Below, piece after piece: positions 44,501 through 54,597 of a stretch of DNA of 64,000 bases (its first letter is position 1; the number at the start of each line of letters is the position of its first letter). The translations under genes and the position numbers were made by a program. This DNA is from Camellia lanceoleosa (Eukaryota > Streptophyta > Magnoliopsida > Ericales > Theaceae), in contig CM045763.1 of assembly GCA_025200525.1 (NCBI GenBank), forward strand, positions 159,408,246 to 159,472,245, in the 5' to 3' direction. The notes below the pieces were generated by a model. It saw only the letters and a list, made by a program, of their open reading frames with translations. It was not told the origin of the DNA and did no database searches.

Positions 44501-47226
44501 TAAAATCTACACAAACTCTCCACTTGCCATTCTTCTTCTTCACTACCACGGTGTTTGACAACCATGTCGGGTAGTTGGCTTCTCGGATGGCCCTGGCCTC
44601 CAGAAGTCTATCCACTTCCTCCTCCACTGCCTCGACGTGCACCAACGTCGGTCTTCTGGCCCGTTGAATTATGGGTTTGGCCGACCTGTCAACGTTGAGT
44701 CTGTGACATGTGACCTCGGGGTCAATGCCAGGCATTTCATAAGGTGTCCAGGCGAATACCTCAATATTTTTCCTCAAAAAAGCTTCCAGCTCTCTTTCCT
44801 CTTCTTCGGCTAATCCTGTGCCGAGAAGAAAGAAGCGTTCCTCATCGCCATCCTGGACGAGGACCTTCTTCAGTATCTCTTCGCTTTTCTCGGCCGGCTC
44901 CTTACCGACATCGTCTAGGACCTTCATGTCCTCTTCTTCAACTTCTGCCTTCTTTGGTTCATGAATGCTGCAGGTTAACTTCATTGCTGCCATGGAGCAA
45001 TTTTTCGCCTGCAGCTGATCTCCTCTGATTTCTTCAATCCCCTGTTCTGTTGGGAATCGTAGTAGCTGATGCAATGTTGAGGGAACTGCCCCCATTGCAT
45101 GTAACCACGGCCTCCCCAAGATAATGTTGTAAGGCGAGGGAGTGTCAATCACAATGAATTCTGTCTTGATCTTTTTCGTTCCAACCTGTACCTCCAAGGT
45201 TGTTGCGCCTAATGGCCATGTCGGCGTTCCATTGAAGCCGACCATCGGGCTGTTTGACTGCTCCATGTCATCAGGGTGCAGGCGTAACTCCTTGTAACAT
45301 TTGACATACATGATGTCACAGGAGCTGCCTTGATCAATCAAGATGCGTTTCACTTGGCACTCCCCAACCAGGAGGGATACTACCAAGGCATCATTGTGCG
45401 GGTGCTGGACCATATCTAGGTCGGCCTCTGTGAAGGCTATCATTGGGCCTTGGCACTCTTCAGGCCGAGGTCTTTTCAGTCCGACCTGGTTGACGTGTTG
45501 CAGGTGTTTTACCCTCTGTGTCTCGCCCCTTATGTCGTTTTCACTCACCCTTGAGTGGATCACATTAACCACCCGAGGTCTGCCTGCCGGTGGCTGCTGT
45601 GCTGGGGGTGGAGGGGCTGCTGGTGCTTGGGGCAACCGTGCCTGTTCTTCCCTTGTTTTGGCCTCATCCACGAGGTCTCTCAGGTGGCCTTGCCTTACCA
45701 GATCTTCTAGGTGCGTTTTAAGGGCTCTACAACCCTGAGTTGGGTGCCCATCCTCATTGTGGTAAGCACAACGCCTACCAAGGTTTCTTCCCATAAATTC
45801 TCCTGGTGCCCTTGCTGGCGTTCTGAAATAGGGCTGATTCTGAATTTGGTCAAGGACTTTGTGGACCGGAATTCGGAACACCGTTGTCACTGCTTGCTTA
45901 GCCCTCAACTTTGTCTCTTGCTTGTTGGGTCCATTGTTACCTCGGCCTCGTTTCGGCGAGCCGTCGCCTTTTTCTGGCTTTGTCTCCTTATGCCCCGATG
46001 TATCTTCCTCGGCTCTGGCATACGTCTCGATTCTCGCCATGAGCTCTTCCATACTCTTCGGCAGTGTCTTTGCGAAAGACTTCCGCAGTGAACAGTCGTC
46101 CTTCAGGCCATTCTTGAAAGACACGACCGCCACCTCCTGGTTGCATTCAGGTATACGATTGAACACCTCGTAGTACCTTTTTGCATAAGCCCTGAGGCTC
46201 TCATCTTTGCCAATCTTGAGAGCCATCAAGGCATCCACCCTCAATGGCTGCAGTTTGTTTGTTATGAACCTGGCCACAAACATCTCGGCCAGGCCTTCCC
46301 ATGTCTTCACACTCCCCTTTGGTAGCTTGTGGAACCAATCCGACGCGATCTCCCCGAAGGAAGAAGGGAACACTTTGCAGAGCAACGGCTCGTTCCCACT
46401 GTACAATGCTATTGAATTCAAAAATAAACCAACATGGAAGTTAGGGTCGGACTTACCATCATAAATTTGGAACCTCGGCATGCTGAATCTTTTCAGCGCT
46501 GCGAATCTGTCCAATTCCACCGAGAATGGTGTCCTTGGTTTATCCGGGGAGGTTACTTCAACTTCGGCATTTTCTCGCTTCCTCTTGAGGTAATCTCTCA
46601 AGTCTTCTTTACTTCTTCTTGCAGCCCGGCTGTCATTGTACTTCAGCCTTTCCGGCGCACTACTCTCGGCCTCATGGCGGCTCCTCTTCGACCCTACCCC
46701 GTTGGATGCATCGAAACATAATATCTGCCCCTGAACATGCCGATGTTCTTTGGGGTCTGTCCCTCGAGGCTCTTCTCTCCTCGGCTCTTCTCGGCCGACT
46801 TCCCTGGAAGGTCGGTGAGAGTGCCTTCCACTCCTCGTGTCGAGGGCTTGAATTTCTTTCCCCTTCTTCGGCGTTCTTCTTTGGCATTGGCGTGTCCTGC
46901 AGCGGGTATGGCGGCTGCATGACATTATTCTGCATCATGAAGTTGACGACCGACTGAAGGTCTGCCAACTTGTTTGCCATCTCCTTTACTTTTTCATCCC
47001 TCCTCAGACATCTGTCCTTCCAAGTCTGGAGGTTGTCTTCGTTATAGTACCTGCCCTGGTCTGCTTTCTTAGGTGTGTCGCCATCTCGGCCGACGCCTTT
47101 CTCTGCGTGATTCTGATCACGGGTCTCTGTGTTCTGGTTATCTCCTTCATTGTCAAGGTCGATAGGCCTGCCACTCCCAGCAGGAGCGTCATCCCCAACC
47201 TTTTCTTTGCGTGCGTTACTGGCCAT
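41586..47226 (-). pseudogene. gag-pol of retrotransposon 2 (one frameshift, three stops)
   Basis: Starts at ATG 47226 (MASNARKEKVGDD). The first frame continues to 46672 but homology moves to a second frame near 46855. From there one frame runs to 41586, stopped by TAG 43992-43994, TAG 43350-43352 and TAA 42375-42377. Domains in order are: gag ([20 protein letters not shown]), a zinc-knuckle-like [12 protein letters not shown], protease ([11 protein letters not shown]), RT (YIDDMVVKT), RNase H, a second RNase H (NNEAEYEALIAGLK, FSDSQLIVNQ) and integrase (CEQCQRF, ADNGTQFDSK, NGQAEASNK). It cannot make a full polyprotein. Confidence 0.93.
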
Positions 47227-47243
47227 CTTATCCTTCTGTTCTT

Positions 47244-47259
47244 CCCACAGACGGCGCCA
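47244..47259 (-). other. Primer-binding site of retrotransposon 2
   Basis: Minus strand TGGCGCCGTCTGTGGG, three nt from the 5' LTR and identical in retrotransposon 3. The first eight bases match the complement of plant tRNA-Asp ends, but the rest does not, so the primer is unassigned. Confidence 0.7.
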
Positions 47260-47262
47260 AAT

Positions 47263-47828
47263 TGTGTGGGTGTTTTTCTGATCACACTGCCCTCCTTAGT
47301 GATTCAGCTGTAGACCACAAGCAGGATAGATGGCACCCTATAACCCTGCACAGAAAGAAACGGCTCCGGCGGTGGTTCTTCCACCCGGGGGCTCTCCGAC
47401 GAACAAGTCAGTCCCAATATCTCTCAAAGATAATTCAAGTTCTTAAAGTACTGCTCAAGACTACAAATTGCGTACCTTAGACCCGCCGGGGGTGCCCCTC
47501 TTTTATAGTTTACTCAGTCCCAGTTCAACTAGAAGTCTCTATCCGTAGGACTCTCATTCTGTGCTTACTCATAACTCTTCAAGAGATAGGGATAAACTCT
47601 ACAGGAGTTCTATCCTTATCTGTTCTGAAGTCTTTCTTCATTCTAGGACTCTTGTCCTTTATCCGTTTACTTCAGACTCCGATATCTTCGGAGATAACCT
47701 CGGCAACACCGAGATAACCTCGGCAACTCCGAGATCACCTCGGAACAACTACCAGGACACGTGGCACCTCGGCTGACACGTCGGCGTCACCTTGCCACGT
47801 GTTGGTACTCTGAAAATACATCCCCACA
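47263..47828 (-). repeat. 5' LTR of retrotransposon 2
   Basis: 566 bp with a TATAAAA box (minus) at 47501-47507 and the two G-boxes of its partner. About five single-base differences from the 3' LTR. Confidence 0.93.
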
Positions 47829-48068
47829 CCTCTAATAATCAATCATCAAAACCTTGGCCAAAAATTGTTACATTGTCCAAAACGGCACTAAATTGTTTAG
47901 GCGATGTTTGGATCAAAATCCCCCCTCAAATTCTTGATTCGCAGCCTTTGACAACAAAGCACCTTATAAGAACATAATTTCAAAGAAATGGCAGTAAATA
48001 TGTAACAAATGTAATAAAAATCAAGAATAAACAAGAAGCCTAAACCCATGAGAAATGTTTGGTCTCAC
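47829..48068 (-). other. Intron 2 of the zinc-finger gene, 5' portion
   Basis: 240 bp between the element (target duplication CCTCT at 47829-47833) and exon 2. The donor reads CCAATG|GTGAGAC at 48068. Confidence 0.7.
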
Positions 48069-48568
48069 CATTGGGGGCACTTGTCCATTACTAAGATCGT
48101 AGGTGGGCTTAATTGCAATCCCATGTGTGGTCATGGCCGCTTCCAGCTGACACTGAAACAGAGAACCACCAAGAGCACCGCCCCCTTCCCGCCTCACCAT
48201 TGACAAAGTCCCATCACTCCGGCCCTCTTGCCAACTCAACCCTGTCACCGGCCTTTCGCCAATCCCAAACCCATGTCGTCGTCCCAACGACAGAACCCCC
48301 TGCCCCTCTGGCCTCCTCAACAAAGAATCCGCCGCCAAAGGCAACCCTAGGCTGCCTTGCTGCATAAAAATCTCTCTTTCCATCATGATTTCCCTAACAA
48401 CTTCCGCTTCCAGCTCTCGTCGCCGCAACAGCTGCTCCGCCGTGAGAATCTCCTCCCTTATCCTTCTCTTCTCCATTTCTCTGACAATCATCATCTCAGT
48501 CATATCTAATGGGTTCCCCATAATTTCACTCCTCCAATGAATGTTTGGACGATTACCCAACAGAGCAG
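48069..48568 (-). CDS. C2H2 (U1-type) zinc-finger protein, exon 2
   Basis: The exon begins after TTTTATTAG at 48569 and ends at the GTGAGAC donor. It encodes a Glu/Arg-rich helical segment (MIVREMEKRRIREEILTAEQ, then RRRELEAEVVREIMMEREI) followed by a Gly/Ser-rich linker. The same arrangement, charged helix then U1-type fingers, is familiar from plant zinc-finger proteins of unknown function. If exon 1 were not used, ATG 48521 would be the start (349 residues). Phase joins exactly to both neighbours: 97+500 nt is 199 codons. Confidence 0.75.
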
Positions 48569-48601
48569 CTAATAAAACCACAAAATCAAAACACACAAAC
48601 A

Positions 48602-48733
48602 CACACATTAAATACCCACATACATTCTTACATATCTATATATATGCATAATGTAAAAACACAAGAACAAGCAAAATACAGTGATCAATGGAAAGAAACA
48701 GAAAGAGGGTTTAAAGGGTTTTGGTATATATAT
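48602..48733. repeat. First copy of a host tandem triplication, split by retrotransposon 3
   Basis: A unit with GATCAATGGAAAGAAACAGA and GGGTTTAAAGGGTTTT lies at about 48650-48725 and recurs at about 61020-61088 and 61100-61174. Without the element these would be three head-to-tail copies of about 80-85 bp inside intron 1. The element's target duplication TATAT is at 48729-48733. Confidence 0.8.
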
Positions 48734-49494
48734 TGTGTGAGTGATTTTCTGTTCACACTGCCTATCTTAGTGATTCAGCAGTAGTAACACAGGCAGAATA
48801 GATAGCACAGATAATAACACAAAGACAAGAGGAATTTAACGTGGTTCGGCAATAATTGCCTACGTCCACGGGTGGTGCCGAGGTGTTTCACTATGAACAA
48901 TAACAAGGATTACAACTCACTTTTGGCAACTTTCTCACTCTCTGAGTGTATAAGTGTAAGAGTTACAATTAGTTTGTTGCCTCTCTGTGTATTTTTTCAG
49001 TCTAGTCCCAATGTCTCTCTCCTATCCCCCCTGTTTGTTGTCCTCCATCTCTATATATACACCAGCATAGAGATGGAGTGGTTACCAGCTTTTGAGCTGG
49101 TTTGCCAGCCCACTAATGCACTTTCAGCAGCTTTCCAGGTAAAAGTTGCTGATTCCTTCTCACAGCTGCTAGTGGCCTCGTGGCTACTTCATATGGTCTC
49201 AAGATCATGCTTGTTGGTGAGATAATGGCCTCGTGGTTCTCTTTACACAGCTGTACATCCACCAAACTAAGATAATATTTTATAATATCAACCTCGGCCT
49301 TAATCTTCTGCGGGTAACTCGGCCTTTGCCTCTAAAGCCGAGGTTGGAGGCCTTTTGTCCCGAATTAAGTTACCTTCTGAAATAACCTCGGCAAATACTA
49401 GGATACCTTGGCAAAACTTTACTGTGACATGTAGCTCTCCTGATGACACGCCGACGTCATCTTGCCACGTGTTGATGCTCAGAAATATAACCCA
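48734..49494 (-). repeat. 3' LTR of retrotransposon 3
   Basis: 761 bp. On the minus strand it starts TGGGTTATATTTC, where the 5' LTR starts TGTGGGGTTATATTTC, so the terminus has lost three bases. The inner end TGTGTGAGTG (plus-strand reading) is shared with the partner. A TATATATA box is at 49051-49058. Confidence 0.93.
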
Positions 49495-50391
49495 TTAATC
49501 GCCCCTAAGTTCTATTACCTCGGCGTCGAGGTGATGGAACTTATATTGAACTTTTTCGCACCTCGGCTTAAGAACTTCTAGCCGAGATCATTCATTTCAG
49601 GCCGACATGTCCTCTTCAGATTCAAATCAATTCCTTTAAGGGTATGAGTCATTATGCACCAATTTTAAACCGCTCGATGACGCTGCTTTCATTCTTACTG
49701 GTCCGTGCCATTGACGCGCCTACAAGCCGTCTTTTCTCTGCCCGCGCCGTCTGACGCCTGCGTTACCCTAGGCATAATAATTGCGGTTTTGCCGCCGTTT
49801 CAATTTTGGACAAAACAATTACCTTTCTCTCTCTCCTTTCACTTTTGCATTCGAATCCTTTGCTTTCTCTCTCTCTAATTCTTTCTCTTCTCCAAGTCCT
49901 CCATTGCTCTTGCTCGAAGCTCTGCAACTGCCTCCATTTGCCATTTCGGTGAAGCTCGCGCTGCCGTTACATCAATTATCTGACCTCGGCGAAGCTCATC
50001 CCGGCTTCTCCTTTTCTGGTAAGCCACCGTTACCTTCTCCTCTCAGTTCTTTGATCTTTCTGGTTTTTCTTGCTTCCACTGTTCTGCTTGTCTTTCAATT
50101 TGTGAATCATTTCTTGATTTTATTTGTGCTGCGAACATTTGCACCGTTTCATTTCTGTTTTTGGCCTTCCATCCTTTCATATTCTTGATTCTGAGACTTC
50201 TTTTTGCTTTTCTGTTTTTCCAGATTTTTGCCTTCATACTCATTCTTCGTAGATTTAGGTTTTGGGATTTGCTGTAGAACCATCAATCCTTAGGAAAAAT
50301 TGAAATAATTTGTCCCTAGGTTTAAGCCGAGGTCCTTAGAACCCTTCGAAAGTGCCCTGTTACTATAGCCTACTACTCATATATCAATACA
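49495..50391 (+). promoter_or_regulatory. Polypurine tract, then promoter, leader and 5'-UTR intron of the antisense gene
   Basis: The minus strand just inside the LTR reads TTAGGGGCGATTAA. On the plus strand a CT-rich leader near 49830-49900 precedes an intron at 50019-50223 (CTG|GTAAGCC ... TTTTTCCAG), matching the layout in retrotransposon 2. Confidence 0.6.
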
Positions 50392-52746
50392 ATGGGTGTG
50401 TGGAGGGACAGGGTCGATACCCCCACCAAACTACAAAACTTTAGGCAAGAGTTCTCTATCCCAGATGATGTTCACCTCAGGCTAGCCGGGGAGAATGACT
50501 CTATTATGCCCGATGGTGACAAGATGCCTTTTCCTGTAGTAGCCTTCGTCCAGTGTGGACTTAGGTTCCCCCTTGATTCCCTTTTCCGCGAGGTCCTTCA
50601 CTACTATTCCCTTAACCCCATGCAACTCTCCATAAACGCCTTTAGGACACTTATTGGAATAATAGCCTTAGCTCGGCAGGAGGGCGTTAGAATCACTCTT
50701 GCCGACATCCAGTACTGTTATACCATGTGCCCCATGAACCTTAAGGAAAAGGGGTATGTGTACTACCTCAAGCCGAGGTCCACTGCATTTAAATTAGTAG
50801 CCGACCTACCAGACTCCAACAAAGGGGCTGGAGATGATTATTTGATCGCTTCTGGAAACTAGGAATTCGGCCCAGATGAAGAAGTTCATCTCTTTCCTCT
50901 TCCACGATCAGTGAGGGAGGGCAAGGGTAAGAGCCCATCATGAACTGCTTAGCTGTTGTTTTCTTCAATTTTTTCTTCTAAAAAATTTTATTTGTTTCTA
51001 ATGTTGTGTTTTCCTTTACAGACGTGCGCCAGCCTCATAAGGACTTCCGCCAGTCCTTCCTCCCTGGGAAAGACCTGAAGAAGCTGTTGGACCTTCCCCT
51101 TGAAAAGCGCAAAGCTCCACTCCTGCTAAATTTCATCCCCACTTACACCTCCAAGTTGCCCGACGTTCCAAAGAAGAAGAAGAAGAGCTCCTCTCCATCA
51201 ACTGCTGCTGCCTCCACATCTAAGCCAGCCGACCAGCCATCAACCTCTGCTCCAAAGAAACGCCGACGAAGGCTTGTCAAAACGGCCGAGATGGAACGTC
51301 CAGTCAAAAAGGTGTTGGACCTTCTGGCCGACCTTCCTGATGATATGGAGGATGAACCAGCCCAACCACCGCCGCCTCAAAAACCAAAAAGAACGAAGAA
51401 GGCGCAACCGAAGGCGAAGGCTACTGTGGATGATGCAGAGGCTGAAGATGCCCTGCCAATCTCCAAACTGGCCGAGAAGATCACCTCGGCTCCCGCAAAG
51501 AGACCTGCTGGTGCCCAGCCATCAGGGGCCTCTCAGCAAAAGAAGCCAAGGTCTTCGTCTGCCTCGGCTTCGGGTTCCAGGGGTCCAAAAGTTCCCTGGG
51601 AACCCAAAGTTACCCTTGATGACAGGCCGGTCTACACCAACGAAAGCGCTGCCGACGTTAACATCGGCTTGGCGCTCAGCACAGCAGTCCTTCTTGAGGG
51701 CGACATGGCGCGCAACGAAAAAATGAGCGGCTATGAAAATTATGCCTTCATGATGCAGCATTCAGTCCAAGTAAGTCCTTAAATTTGATAATTTGTCTTT
51801 CATACTTATAAAATTTTGAAATGTTTGTAATGACTTTTGCCTTGTATTCTTCCAGGCCATCCAACACGCCCATACCTTCTCCATGCAGGCTTTTGAAACG
51901 GCGAAGAAGTTAGCCGACATGGAGAAGGAGTTTTCTCTTCTCCATAAACAAAACAGGGCCCTCCAGATGAAGATGAAAAAATTGGAGGATCAGGCCGAGG
52001 AGGCAACCAAGGCTAAGCAATTAGCCGATGAAAAGGCTGACGCTGCTGAGGCTGTTAAAGCTGTTGCCATAGCTCAACAGAAGGAGGCCGAGGAGAAAGC
52101 GGCCCAGGCTGAAAATGAGCTACAAGAGGCCTTGGCCAGCAAGAAAGCTGAAATTGATGCTGCCTACAACGAAGGCATGGCCGATGTCGCTGAAGACTAT
52201 AAGCTTCAGGTCAAGAAAGCATGCAACAAGGGATATTCCCTAGGTTGGAATGCTTTGGCCAAGAAGCTTGATCTTCCAGTCGACTCGCCATGGCGCAAGA
52301 CCAAGGCCATGCGTTTTCCTTGTCCTCTTCCTCCATCTCCAAATGAATCTGAAGCCGAGGCCGAAGATGAAGATGAAGCTGAGACTGAAGCCTTGGTTAG
52401 GAAATCCAAGGGAACCATTGAAACCAACTCACCTCCTCAGGGCGATCAAGTAATAGATCTAGCCCAAGAGGAGGATGAGGAGGTTGAGAAGGTGCCCGAG
52501 GAAACTGGCCAAGCTCATCTATCTTCAACCCTTCTCCAGGCTGATAGGAGTGTGGAGAAGACTTTAGCCGAGATTGATGCTGAAATTGCGGCGGACAAGG
52601 TGGACGAGGCGGTAGCTGGCAAGGAGAATGTGATCCTGGCTGAAAAGGATGCAGAGGTTGTGGACCCAAAAGACGCCGAGGTGGTTCTTCCAGAGCCTTC
52701 CGAGGTTTCAGTCCAACCATCTGCCCAACTTGAAGGACAGCCCTGA
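50392..52746 (+). CDS. Antisense accessory gene of retrotransposon 3 (three coding exons)
   Basis: Exons 50392-50926, 51022-51770 and 51856-52746 join in phase (725 codons). It is the same protein type as in retrotransposon 2: a gypsy-type-transposon-like domain (CGLRFPLDSLFREVLHYYSL, EKGYVYYLKPRS), a Lys/Pro-rich linker (PQKPKRTKKAQPKAKA), a long Ala/Glu/Lys coiled coil in exon 3 and an acidic tail. TAG at 50860-50862 replaces the Trp codon of retrotransposon 2 in exon 1, so only a 156-residue domain fragment would be made unless read through. Both introns and the exon phases are conserved between the two elements. Confidence 0.8.
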
Positions 52747-53039
52747 ATGCCTTTTGTATTTTGTTGCTTTTTTGTTCTTTCCTTCAGTGTATGCTTTGTT
52801 TTTTGGCCGATGTACTCCTTTACTGTTTGTAAACAATTTATTTTTGCTAGGCCATAGTGCCTTCTTCATATATAACTGCAACTGTTTCTTTCTGAATGCT
52901 TCAGTCTTTAAATTCTTCTTTATTGCTTCTGTGTAGTTTTCTACTTAGAATATTCTGCATGTTGTACACGATTCTTCCTTTGTGTAATCTTCTCGGGGTG
53001 ACATACCCCGGGCATAACACCTGTAAATTTTACTTCGGC

Positions 53040-54420
53040 AAGAAACTGTCCTGCAATCTTTTCATAAATTTCAACAAGTATAATACATACACTATTCATT
53101 GTTAACTTTGCAACCCCTTCGCAAGTTTAAATGAGTATTCAAACAACAAACTCAGTCTATCTGACTTGTAAATTGCTATAAGTTTCGACATGGATTAGCA
53201 TAAACAGTAAACTTTACCCAAGTTTTAATCAAGTGTTAGACAATAATCTTAACCTTTACCTCAACCTGTAAATTGCTGCAAATTTCAACAGATGGTAATA
53301 TGTCGGCTTAACTTCAACCTGTAATATCAGTCCAACCTACTTGTAAATTGCTGCAAATTTCACAAGGATTATCATATACAGCAAACTTTTCTCAAATTAT
53401 AATCAAATGTTAAACAGTAATCTACTTGTAAATTGCTACAAATTTCAACAAGCTTTAAACAATAATTTCAACTTTTACTTGAACCTGTAAATTGTTGCAA
53501 ATTTCAACAGATGACCACATGTAGCCTCAAATTGTAGGCGATAACATCGGCTTCCCTTCAACTTGTAAATTGCTACAAATTTCAACAAGCGAAGAGAAAC
53601 AAATATCTCGGCTTGACTCCAACTTGTAAATTGCTACAAATTTCAACAAGTGAAGCCAAGGAACCATCTCGGCTTAATCTTCAACTTGTAAATTGCGACA
53701 AATTTCAACAAGCGAAGCTAAGCTTTGTAATCGGCCTGTCCAACTTGTAAACATATGATCTCATGTCGGATTTCAACAAGAATTTATACAACCAATAAAC
53801 TATACTCAAGTTATAAACAATGACATACTTGTAAACTGCCATAAATTTCAACAAGAATTAAACAATATACATGAACCTGTAAATTGATGTCGGCTGAACT
53901 TGGCGCGAATGACAACATATCGGCTTGACTTCAACTTGTAAATTGCGACAAATTTCAACAAGTGAAGCCAAGGAATCTTCTCGGCTTAACCCCAACTTGT
54001 AAATTGCTACAAATTTCAACAAGCGAAGTCAAGGAATCTTCTCGGCTTAACCTCAACTTGTAAATTGCTACAAATTTCAACAAGCGAAGTCAAGGAGTCT
54101 TCTCGGCTTAACCTCAACTTGTAAATTGCTACAAATTTCAACAAGCGAAGCTAAGCTTTGTATTCGGTCAAACCAACTTGTAAATTGCTACAAATTTCAA
54201 CAAGTGGTAGACTTTGTTATTCGGCCAGACCAACTTGTAAATTGCTACAAATTTCAACAAGTGGTAGGCTTTGCTATTCGGCCAGACCAACTTGTAAATT
54301 GCTACAAATTTCAACAAGTGGTAGGCTTTGTTATTCGGCCAGACCATCTATTATGTGGTAGGCTTTGTTATTCGGCCAGACCAACTTGTAAATTGCTACA
54401 AATTTCAACAAGTGGTAGGC
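53040..54420. repeat. Hairpin-forming minisatellite of retrotransposon 3
   Basis: About seventeen recognisable cores of the same 29-bp unit as in retrotransposon 2 (ACTTGTAAATTGCTACAAA...CAACAAG), with more degenerate copies on the accessory-gene side and nearly identical copies at 53935-54410. Later units are spaced by GGTAGGCTTTGTTATTCGGC. It lies between convergent genes. Confidence 0.9.
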
Positions 54421-54597
54421 TTTGTATATTCTCTGCTCCTCTTCGCTTTAATGTGAACCTCGAGTTCCACTTGGGTTCTCATTTTCATGTCTTCCAAAGA
54501 TCTTTATCAATCATATGACATCGCCAAGAATGAAAATCTCTTAATGATAGAAAAATTTTAGATTACAAGTGTTCGGGGTCTTGGCGATTGCTTTGCC

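Larger units (their letters stand above)
36621..47828 (-). mobile_element. Retrotransposon 2: Tat-type Ty3/gypsy, 11,208 bp, with antisense accessory gene
   Basis: 566-bp LTRs lie at 36621-37186 and 47263-47828, and 5-bp target duplications CCTCT at 36616-36620 and 47829-47833. Gag-pol is on the minus strand, and a spliced accessory gene is on the plus strand between integrase and the 3' LTR. LTRs differ at about five sites (about 0.9%). The element sits in intron 2 of the zinc-finger gene, same orientation as the gene. Gag-pol has one frameshift and three stops. It is a close relative of retrotransposon 3: same primer-binding site, similar LTR ends and the same accessory gene. Confidence 0.95.

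Noticed and set aside
43281..46957. Open frames on the plus strand opposite gag-pol of element 2 (and likewise 55039-60284 in element 3)
   Set aside because: Shadows of the minus-strand polyprotein; they are short, lack domains and are not conserved between the two elements as proteins.
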